From Pochonia chlamydosporia 170 (Eukaryota; Ascomycota; Sordariomycetes; Hypocreales; Clavicipitaceae), in NCBI RefSeq assembly GCF_001653235.2, contig NC_035795.1:744001-808000 (forward strand): a stretch of DNA of 64,000 bases. The letters are read 5' to 3'. Every line of letters starts with the position of its first letter. Within the stretch, counting starts at the first letter, position 1. A program made the translations under genes and the position numbers. Positions 37,204 through 48,363 of the stretch are shown one piece after another. Under the pieces are notes generated by a model that had not been told where the DNA came from, made no database searches, and saw only the letters and a program-made list of their open reading frames with translations.

Positions 37204-37650
37204 ATGTGAAGTGACCTGCTGCTTGGAGCGTACAAACTACGACCCTGATATGAATATAAAGGGCAACAACTATAGACAGGATATGGGATATTTGTAGCTA
37301 GCGAAATTTTACTTTCACTCACTGAGCTTCTCTAAAACGATCTAGTGCTTCTTATATGATGCTCTCTAAACGGTCATAGATTGCAGTCACGTCACCTGCC
37401 CCAAGATACCCAACATGGCCTTTCCGGGCGCCCAGCTTCAACACTCCGAATTGCAAGCCTACCGCACTCGTCTGCCAGAGAGGAACCTGATATCACATCA
37501 CGTCACAGTAACCTTTTTTCAAAGTCCGCAATATGTCCAAAAATCAATGCCGATACTCATTATCATGATGCTATTTTACTCATGCCAACACTACTCCGGG
37601 GGGATTTACAGGTCTTCCAGCGACCTCCCCGCCTCGTCAATAACCAAATC
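37204..37650. other. Convergent 3' region, Zn2Cys6 gene / cnb1
   Basis: About 450 bp between facing stop codons. No gene seen; presumed 3' UTRs and terminators. Confidence 0.5.
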
Positions 37651-38423
37651 TTAAAACTGGTCTGTTAAAAACACTCATTATTAGCCGTCAAATTCCACCA
37701 CAGGACCTGAGGTCAAACTTCTGCCCAAGACTCACCTAGCGTCATGCTCATGCTCACGTCCGTATTCTCAACCATCTTGGTAAACTCCTCAAAGCTAATC
37801 TTGCCATCCTTATCCAGGTCCGCCTCCATGATTGTCTTGTCCACGATCTGCTGCAGCTGCTGGTCCTTAAGGTTACTGCCAACCATCATCTTGAGGACGA
37901 TGAAGAGCTCTCCGTTGCTGATGTACCCGTCGCGGTCAATGTCGTATACCTTGAAAGCGAATTGCAGTTTCTGCTCCTTGTTGCCCTTGCTGCTGAATGC
38001 GCTGAGGCCCGACACGAATTCTTGAAAGTCGACGTCACCGCCGCCGTCTTCGTCAAAGATGGCAATCATGCTGCGGAACATGTGTTAGTCCTGCCGTCTT
38101 TTACTCCTAGATCCAGAGGAAAATCGTACCGTGTTGCAAGGGGGTTGGACGAGATTTGGGGGAGGCTGAGGAATTCGTCGCGCTCAATGGTGCCAGAGTT
38201 GTCCTAGACGTTGTTTTCTTAGTTATGATCGTGTGGAGGGGTAAAAGGCAGTGTGTACTTTGTCGAGCTTCATGAAGCGTTTCCGTAACCGGTCAACTTC
38301 TTCTCTATCGACTTCGGGAGCCTTGTTAGCAGGACATGGTGAGTCCGACATTCATGGCGGGGGAGTCTCACAGTTGGAACCTTGGACAATATTGTCCAGG
38401 ACTTGGCTGGTGGAGTTGCCCAT
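37651..38423 (-). CDS. cnb1: Calcineurin regulatory subunit B
   Basis: Five exons, 38372-38423, 38259-38311, 38130-38203, 37736-38070 and 37651-37661, give 174 residues, the usual calcineurin B length. It is the Ca2+-binding subunit of the PP2B phosphatase. MGNSTS at the N-terminus fits an N-myristoylation site. Four EF-hands are intact: [42 protein letters not shown] and [14 protein letters not shown]. The conserved ending [12 protein letters not shown] requires the 11-nt last exon (AC CAG TTT TAA), reached through GTGAGT...TTAACAG. The first intron's acceptor is at GAAG (38312), which restores the conserved [15 protein letters not shown]. It converges with the Zn2Cys6 gene and is divergent from epl1. 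Confidence 0.95.
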
Positions 38424-39630
38424 TTTGACGGACGGCACAGACGGGCGCGCCTGTGAGGATTGATAACTTGCGGGAAGACTTGTGTATTGGGTTGCGGGTC
38501 GGAAAAGTGTCAGGTAGCTTTTGGAGCGACGGTGGCGGTTGTGATAAGGCTGATGGGTTCGTCGTGTTTCGTTGGTTGTGAGATTTGGGTTGGCTGACAG
38601 CTTTCCTTGGAGTCCTCCTTCCTACCAGCTGGTGCACCGCTCCGTCTGCACTCCATACTAAGTACTCTGTGGAGGGGTCATGATTGGGGCACGGACCAAC
38701 TGACGCGATGGGCAAAGGGTCGAACTTGGCAGGAACAACCCAGCTGTGAGATGCTGCTCCGCTTTGCAGAGTTATAGAACACAAGGTTGAAGGGAGCCAA
38801 AAGTGAAAATACATGTTTCAGCAGACATTAAAGTTCATGCCAAAATGTGCTTCAATCACTGCATTCATGTTCCATATTTGAATCATGCACCTACCATCAC
38901 GAAAAAATCCACTCTGTCTTTCAACACACCTACCTTTCAAAACAGGCATGCGCATGAGTACCAAAATCAGCTGTGGCTGGTAAATGTGGCTGCCTAAAGC
39001 ACCTGTAGTGTTTACACTTGTGGCGCAGCTACGAAAGCTACGGAGTCGCTTGGGACCGGCAATACATCGGCTATTGCTAGCGGGCAGGTGGACTGCAAAC
39101 AGCCCCATACCAGTCCGCGCCATGGGAACCATCGCTCTGGGCTGCTCAGGCCAGGCGACAGCGCCCAGAGCGCAAATTGCAGCAGTCACTAGTGCGCATC
39201 TTTGGGCGCGTCAGGCCTAAGAGAGCGAAAAGAGGGGCAAAAAAGGAGGCAGCTGGCGCCAGCGCCACAAGTACCATCCCCGCCAAATAGTCGCGTCTGG
39301 TGACTTTTTAGCACCTTCTGCCTGCGCACTTGTGCAAAACAAGCACCAGCACCCAAGCCAAAGCTGGACTAACCACAAGCCCGTCGTCATTCAACCACAC
39401 ATGCACTCTTTCCACGCCTGCAACCTGGTGAAAATTCTTCGCGCGGCAAAACAATCCCCAACGTCACCCCGTCGACCGCGACATCTTTGCCATCAAAAAA
39501 GAGCCACCACAACGCCTTTTCCATCTTTCTTTTGGCAAAAGGCAACTTTGCATGACCCTATTTATGACTTGATCGCTTTTTTTTGCGGTTTTTCCGCTGG
39601 CTTGGCGCCGACCTCGTGCACACCGGCACC
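38424..39630. promoter_or_regulatory. Divergent intergenic region cnb1 / epl1
   Basis: 1.2 kb, no gene recognised. Presumed promoters of two housekeeping genes. Just upstream of the epl1 ATG lies a T-run in GCTTTTTTTTGCGG (about 39576-39590). Confidence 0.5.
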
Positions 39631-41549
39631 ATGTCGTCACGCAAGGTCAGAGTCAAGAAGTTGAGTATCAAAACTCCTCTTCCTGTGCTTAGAGAGGATC
39701 AAATCGATCCTTCTGAGTATGAAGCACTCAGTTCCGAAACCCAAATTTCAACCGGTGTCGAACACGCCGAGGAAAAGGTGAGCCAAATTCCCCCCTATCT
39801 CGCTCTCTGATATCACGTGTTGGTGCACGTGATATGGATGTTGCGTATCAAAGGTGCATGTAGAGGAGCTCGTTGCACCAGCGATTCCGTAACAGTCGGC
39901 TAACAGATGAACCCCATTCAATAGGAGTTCCATTTGCAAAGTATTCTGAAGGAGACGGGAACCAGCAATACCCAAGAAATTCCCGTACCCCCTCCTCAAG
40001 AGAGTGATATCAATTATGATGAACTCTACCCAAGTAACTTTCATCAACCATCCTCATATATTCGGTTTTCTCAGACCGTAGAGGAATGTATCAGTTGCCA
40101 ATATGACATGAGCACCGAGGATGCCGAATTCCTCAAGTCATACAATGGCAAATCCCCAACTGGCGGCCCGTTGTCCGAGGACGACTTTGAGCGAATCATG
40201 GAGGTCTTTGAGGATACCGCGGCTGAGCAGACTCCATTTGCATCGGTAGACAATACTATTGTCGCCTATGACATGATGGTTCCATCACTCAACCACCTCG
40301 GTAGCACGACAATACTCCAGCATGCCAAGGCAATCTATGAGTATTGGAGTAACGCCCGCCAGGAGAAAGGCAACAAGCCTTTGCACCCCACTCTTAAATT
40401 TGAAATTCACCAGGAAACAGACGATACCGACCCCTATGTCTGTTTCAGAAGAAGAGAAGCCAGACAGACCAGGAAAACCAGGGCTCGGGACAACAAGATT
40501 GCCGACACGCTCAAGCGTCTTCGACGTGAGCTTGAAGATGGTCGCCAGCTTGTGCTACTGTCATTTGAGCGAGAAATGATGAAGCGCGAGGTCCTACACA
40601 TGGATCGGGCCGTATTTGAAGAGCGGGCAAGGTTGAAGCAGATGAAGCTGAGGCTAGGTATCAAGGGCGAGGACGAAGATCTTGTAAACCAAAAGGTAAG
40701 CAACGGCCACCACTATTGATCAACCCCTCGAAGCAGCAACAAGATACTAACTTTTGCCCTTATTAGCCCCAGAAGCGAAAGGCCGCAGAACCTTCCAGCG
40801 TTCAAAGGCAACAGGCGGCCCAACTGCGGGCACCTGTCCGTTCAGATGGTCGCTCAGTCGAACAGGACCTTGTGTTATTGTCTGACCAATTGGCGCAGAA
40901 GGAGAATGAGCTCCGCGATGAAATCGAAAACAAGGTACAGAACCACCGCAGGTGGAACCAGAACCATATCGATCTCACGAGAGAGCCGTTATCACCAGTG
41001 AAGGAGCAAGGCACGGAGCTTAAGTTCCGACCCGCCAAAACCCAGTACCTGATGACACCGCCGGCATCCATCTCCTCGGAAGAAATGGATGTGGATGCAG
41101 TGCAACCTGAGCCCATGGATATCGACAAGCCACAGCAGCTTCCAGTCTTCCAGTTCAAGGCAGGTGCTGCGGCTTCTCACGATCAGCCACAGACAAACCA
41201 GCCCTCATTCCGACGCCGCATTGGTCGTCTGCAGCGGCTATGGATTGATCGTAGAGGAATGGCGACTCCTCCAAGGCAGGATAGCCACGATTATTCCGAT
41301 CGGTGGAAGTATGATTCTGATGACGATGACGTCGATCCTCCAGTGTACGAAGTCGATCCATTTGATACGCGAGCACTCAAGTTCAGAGCGACGATTCCGC
41401 TGAGCCCGTACATGTTCCGCGGTGGACGACCATCGATCGCTCCAGATGCAGCCCATGCTGCGGCAGCGGCGGCGGCAGCCGCAGCAGCAAGTAACAGAAC
41501 GTTACCACAGCCTCCACCGGCAGCCGCGCAAGCGCAAGCAGCGTCATAG
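39631..41549 (+). CDS. epl1: Enhancer of polycomb-like protein 1 (NuA4 subunit)
   Basis: Three exons, 39631-39777, 39925-40695 and 40767-41549; 566 residues. Epl1 anchors the Piccolo module of the NuA4 histone H4/H2A acetyltransferase, linking Esa1 and Yng2 to nucleosomes. The N-terminus MSSRKVRVKKLSIKTPLPVL is typical, with a basic patch for the nucleosome, followed by the EPL-A region: YDMSTEDAEFLKSYN, LSEDDFERIMEVFED and CFRRREARQTRKTRARDNK, then a long Arg/Glu-rich helix. The C-terminus has PPVYEVDPFDTRALKFR, a polyalanine run (AAHAAAAAAAAAAAAS) and a Pro/Gln/Ala end. Intron 1 (147 nt) contains a CACGTG hairpin described separately. The upstream in-frame codon at 39583 is not an ATG. Confidence 0.93.
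39810..39835 (+). repeat. Inverted repeat with paired CACGTG boxes in epl1 intron 1
   Basis: Perfect 10-bp arms, ATATCACGTG (39810-39819) and CACGTGATAT (39826-39835), around a 6-nt spacer, 32 bp into the intron. As DNA it gives two CACGTG bHLH-type sites; as RNA it could form a stem near the 5' splice site. Confidence 0.85.
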
Positions 41550-43884
41550 AGGGCGGTTCGGCGCGCGCAGCAAAAGTAACCGGTGATGGATGTTTGTATG
41601 ATTTGATGTTGTCGAGACTCCTCATAGAGCGGTGGTGTCTTGTTGTGTTTTTTGTCGTTTCTCGTCGCTACTGATGGCGAGAGCATTCCAGAGATCGATT
41701 CGGCGCAAGGGCAAATCGTTGCTATATCTTGTAGACGGATCCAAACTGGAACTGTATAGTATATATATATTCGGGGATCGGGGGACTGAGGGATGGGATG
41801 GACATTTTGCACGGAGTTGGGAGTTGATAGGTTTGGGCCACCCATTAGATGCAGAGCCGAAGAGCCTTCAGAAGGCAAACAGCGAAAAATAGTAAAACCG
41901 GGCCCATTTTGGCCCTCAAGTATTTGTTGCTTCTGGTCTTGTGATGTCGATTGTCAAGTCGGCGCTCAAGGACGGGCTGTTCCAAGTGGCTGTCTGATGC
42001 AAGTTCATGGTGGTTGTGACCTAAATTCCAGCGTCAGCGGCCGTCAAGTGCTGCAGCATCAGCTCATAGATAGGGTATCATGTCTAACGAATGATTGAAC
42101 CGCGATACCATAGTCATCGTTGACCTCAGCGTATGTGACGAAGCTCAAGTGCCGCGTGCGAACGGAATTCAGTCTGCCATGCAACCATTAAGGTTGAGAT
42201 CATGTGTCAGCAACCAGGCAAGCGACCCAGCTTCCACAGACGCCCAAAATTGCAAACGGCTCATCGTTTCTAGTGTCAAAGCAAGCACACTAGTCCAAAG
42301 AGAACAAAGGCAACATTACTGAAAGAGAAAAGGAACAATCAAGTGATAATGCAGAATAAAAAAGGGTTCTATACAGTGTCGGTGATTTTTTTTGGAACTC
42401 ACTTGTGGCTGCGGGGCCAGAAGGTGCACTTTCTGCGGCGACATGCGAGTGACGGCTTGTGGGGCGCCGTGGGAAGCGGGTGGTTGGTGGTTGGCGGAGA
42501 TACTGAAGGGGTTTAGTCGGTTTGGTACCCGTACTTGTGCTGGACCCAGTGTCGAGTTGTGCATACATAAAGTTATGCTTTTGCTTGCGACGTTGTTGGT
42601 GGGAAGTTGGAATTGTGAATGTTTGTTTCTAGAATGGAGGGAGTCGACAAGGCAATGTGCATGGAAAAGATTGAAACGTGCAGTAGGATTGGCATGAGGA
42701 CGATAAGAGACATGGAAAGATGTCAAGAAAGAAAAGTTTGCTGCGATGGTTTTTGGTGATGAGATATTCGTGTAGAGACTGCACTGGTGAGCGAGGGACT
42801 CCCATAGTGGCGGTACGAGATATACTACGAGCTTGGTAATTATTCATACTGGGCTATTCTTAATAACGCTAAGTGGTCACGAGAACGGGTTGAAAATAAA
42901 GTTCTGTGCGGTTCTGGCCTGGTTTGGAGGAGGGTTTATGGTCAGGCGAGGCATCTCTTTGGCAGGCTATGCACAACTGGATCAGAAAGCACACAGAGCG
43001 GAATATCTAGTTAATACCAAAATTCCTTTTGGTTAAGAACGGTGTATACAATTATATGATGTGTATGTGGTGCTCAAGCGACATTTTACCTGTGGCAAGA
43101 GGCAGAGGCGTTTGCTCAGCATCTTCCTCATTCGCAAGCTTTACTATTTCTTTGTTGGACCGCGAAAGAGGGCTGTGAGCCTCATACTTTGCGGGCGTAT
43201 TGGTCTAGGAATAGTACCAACGGCCAAAGGACATCCGAAATGATGAGGCGATGAAAGCGGCCGATAGGGAAAAGTTCTGACGTACTGACCGAGACGACAA
43301 GGTGATCGGCATGTAACCCCAGAAAAAGTGTGTCTTGTTAGAGAAACGGCTCCCTTTCCGTTCCAATTGATCTGGCTGTACCTTTGGCACCTCCTAGAAA
43401 AGGAATATGTGCGAGATTGAAGCCACTGAGCGCGTCACGGACGAGTCCAGAACGGGTAACGGCATGCTGCTAAACATTGTTTTCACACTCATGTTCATCT
43501 GACCAACATGCCATATCACCTGCCTGGGCAGACCGGCGAAGCAATCATCATGTTTGCGATGAAATTTTCTCTCTGAATGTTGGATGATAGAAGGCTGTCT
43601 CACATAATACTCTGTGTAGCACAGGTAACGCGATGTCGCAAAGTTGTCGACGGCTGCCCGCTGGCTGTCATAGCCTCGTTCATACATCCCTCAGCTGCGT
43701 GTTAATGCCGGAATTGTAATCTGGTCTTTTTCTTCCTCTGGGTGAGTATTTAAGAAGCCGATGGATTGTCCTGAAAACCTTCCAAACTCGAACCACTATC
43801 AACCACCTTCAACCCCCAGCTGCAGCACACTCACAATAAACTCCTACACCGTCACAATCATCTCCAGCACAAGCAACAACAATC
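41550..43884. other. Intergenic region epl1 / IRG-like GTPase
   Basis: 2.3 kb without a confident gene. On the minus strand a leader-like stretch reaches two overlapping ATGs near 42558-42568, and there is a good splice pair (GTGAGT donor at 42402, CTTTCAG acceptor at 42319). Both possible frames end within a few codons after splicing, giving only ~54-66 residues of low-complexity peptide. This could be a spliced non-coding transcript or a very small gene. Confidence 0.4.
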
Positions 43885-44901
43885 ATGTCAGACGAAAGGC
43901 CAGGCACCATCCTCAGCCGCCCGCTTTCAAAGCTAGTCAACGCCCCTCGTAACTGGCACAAGGTCGCAAAAGTCCTCAACGTAGGCATCGTCGTTGCTAG
44001 CAATGTCAAGCCTTATGAAGCAATGTGGGCTGCCGCAGGAGTCATTAGCACGCTCCTGCTGTGGGTTTTGACAGAGCCAGACATCTTCTTGCCTTCCGTC
44101 GCACGGAAACGGTGCAGCAGCAGAGGATCGAGGAGGGATTCGAAGCAGACGCGAAGCATGTCGGTGTCTGTGGCCTCGCGGGCACCGGGAAGAGCTCCTT
44201 GATCAACGCTCTCAGGAGTTTGTCTAACGACGACCTCGGTGCAGCTGGGATCCTCGCCGGAAGCAAGCCGGTCGAGCGAGCTAAATACTCGGCCCACGAT
44301 AGCTCTCGGCCGATCATCTTGCATGATTGTCCCGGAGCGATGGCCACCACCAAAGCTGCCGAGTACTACCACAGCCAACGAATGTATCTTTTCGACACGT
44401 TGCTCATTGTTACTGGTAAGAAATAACCCAGGTATGTGCTGCTCAGATTGCTTGTTTCCTGATTCTGCTCCACCAAGCACGTATAACGGACGTGGACTTG
44501 CTAACGACCCCCGACAGATGGAGCTTGAACTAGTACAATACTGTCTTCTGAATGGTCAGCCATTCAGGACTGTCCGTTCCAGGTCCGACGAGATGGTGGC
44601 TCGAATTCGAGACGAGAAGGGCTGCAGCTTGGAAGACGCAAAGCCGATATACGCAATGGAGGCTGATGAGTCGTGGGCAGGTGAGTTTTCACGTGATGGC
44701 GCGCCTCAGAAAATTAGAGAGGAGCTTCTGCGAGGTCATCTTCTTGTCAATAAGAATGACCTGCTGGCGCTTGCGCGTGAGCAAGTCGTGAACTGGCCAC
44801 AGGAAAAGGGGCAGACTGAGTTACATGAACGTCGGCTCCTCACCCTGGTGTCAAAGGTGGGTACTGGTCCGGCTGAGGGCGACGAGGATATGACTCTTTG
44901 A
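43885..44901 (+). CDS. Interferon-inducible (IRG)-like GTPase, structure irregular, possible pseudogene
   Basis: Three coding blocks are evident. The first (43885-~44060) has the start MSDERPGTILSRPL and a hydrophobic stretch MWAAAGVISTLLL. The second (about 44126-44415) carries the P-loop GLAGTGKSS and the DxxG-like LHDCPGAMATT, matching the fungal IRG/IIGP GTPase pattern. The third (44518-44901) reads MELELVQYCLLNGQPF and TVRSRSDE, the expected position of the base-specificity loop (usually xKxD). Block 1 to 2 can be joined in frame by a 65-nt intron (GTGGGT to CAGAG, 44061-44125). Block 2 to 3 cannot: the obvious donor (GTAAGA, 44416) and acceptor (CGACAG, 44517) leave a 102-nt intron that is out of frame by one and hits a stop. 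Either an unusual site is used, or there is a frameshift. Function in fungi is unknown. Confidence 0.6.
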
Positions 44902-45429
44902 CGGGATATAGTAGGATGAGATCCTGCTGCGTTTGGTTTTGATTCATAGATTGACTTTCTTTGATGCCATTGAGTTTGTCATGGTTCGTAAGATTGTATG
45001 GAGGTAGAGTCCTAGAAAAGCGTTAGTTAGAAACAAGATTGCAATTTAGATTTAACATACATGCAGTTTATGACTGGAGCAAGCTGGGCAGCTGAAATTG
45101 ACAAACCGACACTGTTGTCTCTGTTGTGTGTTTGGTTGAATGAGGATGTCGTCCAATTCGAGGTTGCCGATTTGACACAGAGGTTATTGTTGCCCCACCT
45201 TGAATTTACAACACTTTGCTTTGCCCCTCCATCACAACCCCTCCAACATTATCATATCAATCTTTTTTCAACCTCATTCCCATACCAGCGTCGCATACAT
45301 CACCACCCAACATCTAGACCAGCAATCCCATCCCCTCAATACTACATGAAGCGCACCATATAGGCCAATTTCCACCGGCAAACAGCCAACAACCATCCTC
45401 AACCCTCAATCCTCGTCCCACCAGACATC
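44902..45429. promoter_or_regulatory. Intergenic region upstream of kae1
   Basis: About 530 bp. Pyrimidine-rich leader-like sequence from 45190 to the kae1 ATG; no gene seen. Confidence 0.5.
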
Positions 45430-46473
45430 ATGGCCCCCAAAACAACATACATAGCCCTCGGATGCGAAGGCTCCGCCAACAAACTCGGCATAGGCGTCAT
45501 CCTCCACACCGCAACCGACACAAAAATCCTCTCCAACCTCCGCCACACATTCGTCTCACCCCCCGGAACAGGCTTCCTGCCCAAAGACACAGCCGCCCAC
45601 CACCGCTCACACTTCGTCTCCCTCGCGCGGGCCGCCCTCTCCGCCGCGTCCATCACCCCCTCCGACATAGACTGCATCTGCTTCACCCAGGGGCCCGGGA
45701 TGGGCGCGCCGCTCACGTCCGTCGCCATCGGCGCCCGAACCCTCTCCCTCCTGTGGGACAAGCCCCTCGTCGGCGTGAACCACTGCGTCGGCCACATCGA
45801 AATGGGGCGGCACATCACCGGCGCAGAGAACCCCGTCGTGCTGTACGTCTCGGGCGGCAACTCACAGGTCATTGCGTATGCGGAGCGGCGGTACCGCATC
45901 TTCGGGGAGACGCTGGACATAGCCGTGGGGAACTGTCTGGACCGGTTTGCGAGGACGCTTGCGATTAGCAACGATCCCGCGCCGGGGTATAACATTGAGC
46001 AGATGGCCAAGAGGGGGAAGAGGTTGCTGGATTTGCCGTACACGGTCAAGGGGATGGACTGTTCGTTTTCCGGGATCCTGGCGAGCGTGGACGCGCTGGC
46101 GGCGCAGATGAAGGCCGCGGGTGATCAGGCGGAGTATACGGCTGAGGATTTGTGCTTTAGCTTGCAGGAGACGGTGTATGCTATGTTGGTGGAAATCACG
46201 GAGCGGGCCATGGCGCATGTGGGCAGCAACCAGGTTTTGATCGTGGGAGGTGTGGGCTGTAATGAGAGATTACAGGAAATGATGGGGTTGATGGCGCAGG
46301 AGAGAGGGGGCAGCGTGTATGCTACGGATGAGAGGTTTTGCATTGATAATGGCATCATGATTGCGCAGGCAGGGTTGTTGGCGTACAAGACGGGGTACAC
46401 CACGCCGCTGGAAGATACTGTTTGCACCCAGAGGTTTAGAACAGATGAGGTGTATGTAAAGTGGAGGGATTGA
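45430..46473 (+). CDS. kae1: tRNA N6-threonylcarbamoyladenosine transferase Kae1 (KEOPS)
   Basis: An intronless 347-residue protein, the length of archaeal and eukaryotic Kae1/OSGEP. As catalytic subunit of the KEOPS/EKC complex it transfers threonylcarbamoyl to A37 of ANN-decoding tRNAs. Visible motifs of the ASKHA fold: [17 protein letters not shown] at the start, the [10 protein letters not shown] loop near 86-94, the metal ligands H118 and H122 in [10 protein letters not shown], the VSGGNSQ nucleotide loop, and [13 protein letters not shown] with the late [12 protein letters not shown], whose Asp is the third metal ligand. All are intact. Codon use is very C-ending in the first half and G-ending in the second, with no sign of transfer. 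It converges with the AMPK beta gene. Confidence 0.95.
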   Translation: MAPKTTYIALGCEGSANKLGIGVILHTATDTKILSNLRHTFVSPPGTGFLPKDTAAHHRSHFVSLARAALSAASITPSDIDCICFTQGPGMGAPLTSVAIGARTLSLLWDKPLVGVNHCVGHIEMGRHITGAENPVVLYVSGGNSQVIAYAERRYRIFGETLDIAVGNCLDRFARTLAISNDPAPGYNIEQMAKRGKRLLDLPYTVKGMDCSFSGILASVDALAAQMKAAGDQAEYTAEDLCFSLQETVYAMLVEITERAMAHVGSNQVLIVGGVGCNERLQEMMGLMAQERGGSVYATDERFCIDNGIMIAQAGLLAYKTGYTTPLEDTVCTQRFRTDEVYVKWRD

Positions 46474-46820
46474 TACATGATGGAAATGAATATAATGAGA
46501 TAGACATGACATTTCAAGACACAGTACCAAGCGGCAAGTCGAGCGACGAGGAGATTAGTATGTCCAACAAGTGTACATTATACTTTGCAACCTATGTGGC
46601 CAAGTCGCCATCTTTTGGCTGTCAATCTCACCATCTATTGACAAATGGCAGCGACTGGTGCCTACTAGTATTTCATCCACAGAGAAGCACTCAAATGCCT
46701 CGTATCCCCCATTTCACCATGTGAAACTGAATAATACTCCTTGCTTTGGTACCCATTATACACAAAATATCTATAGCGCCGAATTTTCAAACATATTTAT
46801 CCATCCATTGGCACCCATGA
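46474..46820. other. Convergent 3' region kae1 / AMPK beta
   Basis: 347 bp between facing stop codons; no gene or repeat seen. Confidence 0.5.
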
Positions 46821-48363
46821 TTAACCTTCATCTGTTGAAGTAGGCTTGTACATTATTGTCGTGACATACTATCGGCCAGTTAGCATTGCATAAAGTCTAC
46901 TGCATAGTAAACACTGAGCACCCACTTTGTTGTGATATCGTGTCGTTGCTGACACAGCAAGAACATTATTCTTAATGCTGCTTGTTGCCAGATGATTGAG
47001 GACGGTATGGTTAGGCATGTTGAGCACAGAGTTGTCGTCTTTCATGAGCGTAGCAGCGTTGAGAATGGGCTTTCCAAGGAATCCGGGTAAGCTAGGCGGC
47101 GTCGGCAGCTTCTCAATGGCGCCAATTGCGTTTCTGTATGCCGAGGAATCTTCAGGTTGGTCGAAGTCTAGCAAATACTGAGGAATCTGGCTAGCGTATG
47201 TTTCTGCTGGCAGGACGGGTTTTCCTTTCGGCTTCGTGGGTTCCTTGGATTCTGATTCAGCCTGGACTGCAGCGCCATCGGCGCCAGTTTCTGTCTTTGA
47301 TACACCAGAACCGTGTTTTGGCTTAACGACAGCATCGTCAGGGTTCACTTCTATGTAATTGACTAAATTGTTTCCGAAATCGACAGTGGTTGGCAAGTCT
47401 GGGGAAGTTTGCATTATCCCATCTGCCAGGAAACGTAAATGATGTGTGCCTGGAAGAATGTAGACGGTGGTAGCAAAGTGACCTGGCTTTCCTTCACTGT
47501 CAAAATATGTCAGCCAAGCGTTCTGGACAAGAAAGGCCAATCGGCACATCTCGTCTGCGACAGAGGAATACTCACACAGGATGCAGGCGCTGCTTGCGAT
47601 TCCATTGGAAGATGGTGCCAGTCACATAGATTTTGTCTCCCCCGCGTTTCCACTCAATCCTCGTAGGCACAACGGGCCTCGTCTTGTCGACCCGCAACTC
47701 TTCAGACTCGTCATCGTCGACTGTTGTAGCACTGACTGCAGAGCTCTTCCGCGTAAGGCCATCAGACGATTCGCCAAGTTCGACATCTGGAAGCCCCTCC
47801 TCAGGGGCTAAGATGGGTGACCCGGGTGTGTGTACTTCCTCCTCAATCGGCAGAGGTAATCGTGGGGGTCCTCTTAGATACATGTCCGTAAGGCTATTAT
47901 TGGAAACGAGGTATGGATCAAAACCGGCCTCCCGAGCGGCTGATATCTGAGCTTCTTTATGGGATCGTAGCGAGCTTGACTCTGTGGGAACATCGACGGG
48001 CTTGGTTGGTTCGTCGCGAACTGCTCGAGCCTCGGTTGGCTTTGAAGGAGTTGATATGTTGCTGTGAGGAGAGCCACTCAGAGACGACACAGCTGTGCCA
48101 GGCAGGCTCTTTGGCCGATTGACGATAGTCGAGCCAGTTGCTTGGGCGAGGGACGGCTCTGGCGGGGCGGCAGAGCTATGGGCAGCGTGTGAAGAAGTAT
48201 GATTTCTCGCTTCCTTCCGGTGAGGCAGCAGGTGATGGTGATGGTGACTATGGCCCTCGGCGGGTGTTGATGTTGTGCCTGTCGAGCTCGCCGAATCATT
48301 TGGCGGGGCTCCGGGCGAACCTGACGAGCCTGACTTGGCGGCTGTAGAATGATTATTGCCCAT
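46821..48363 (-). CDS. Snf1/AMPK complex beta subunit (Gal83/Sip2 type)
   Basis: Three exons, 47576-48363, 46926-47496 and 46821-46868, in phase; 468 residues. The beta subunit scaffolds the Snf1 kinase and directs its location and glycogen sensing. MGNNHS at the N-terminus fits N-myristoylation. Residues ~5-230 are Ser/Pro/Thr-rich, with a His run (GHSHHHHHLLPHRK). The AMPK1 carbohydrate-binding module follows: TRIEWKRGGDKIYVTGTIF, then QWNRKQRLHP across the first intron, GHFATTVYILPGTHHLRFLADG. The C-terminal association domain includes PPSLPGFLGKPILN, NHTVLNHLATSSIKNNVLAV and, in the 48-nt last exon, YVTTIMYKP. Intron 1 (79 nt) is GTGAGT...GACAG; intron 2 has GCTAAC. Which yeast paralogue it matches is not decidable. 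Confidence 0.93.

Noticed and set aside
42319..42568. Possible tiny spliced minus-strand gene
   Set aside because: Splice pair looks good, but both frames stop within a few codons after the junction; not enough to call a protein.
43394..43687. 97-codon minus-strand frame upstream of the IRG-like gene
   Set aside because: No similarity recognised and no supporting leader or splice signals.
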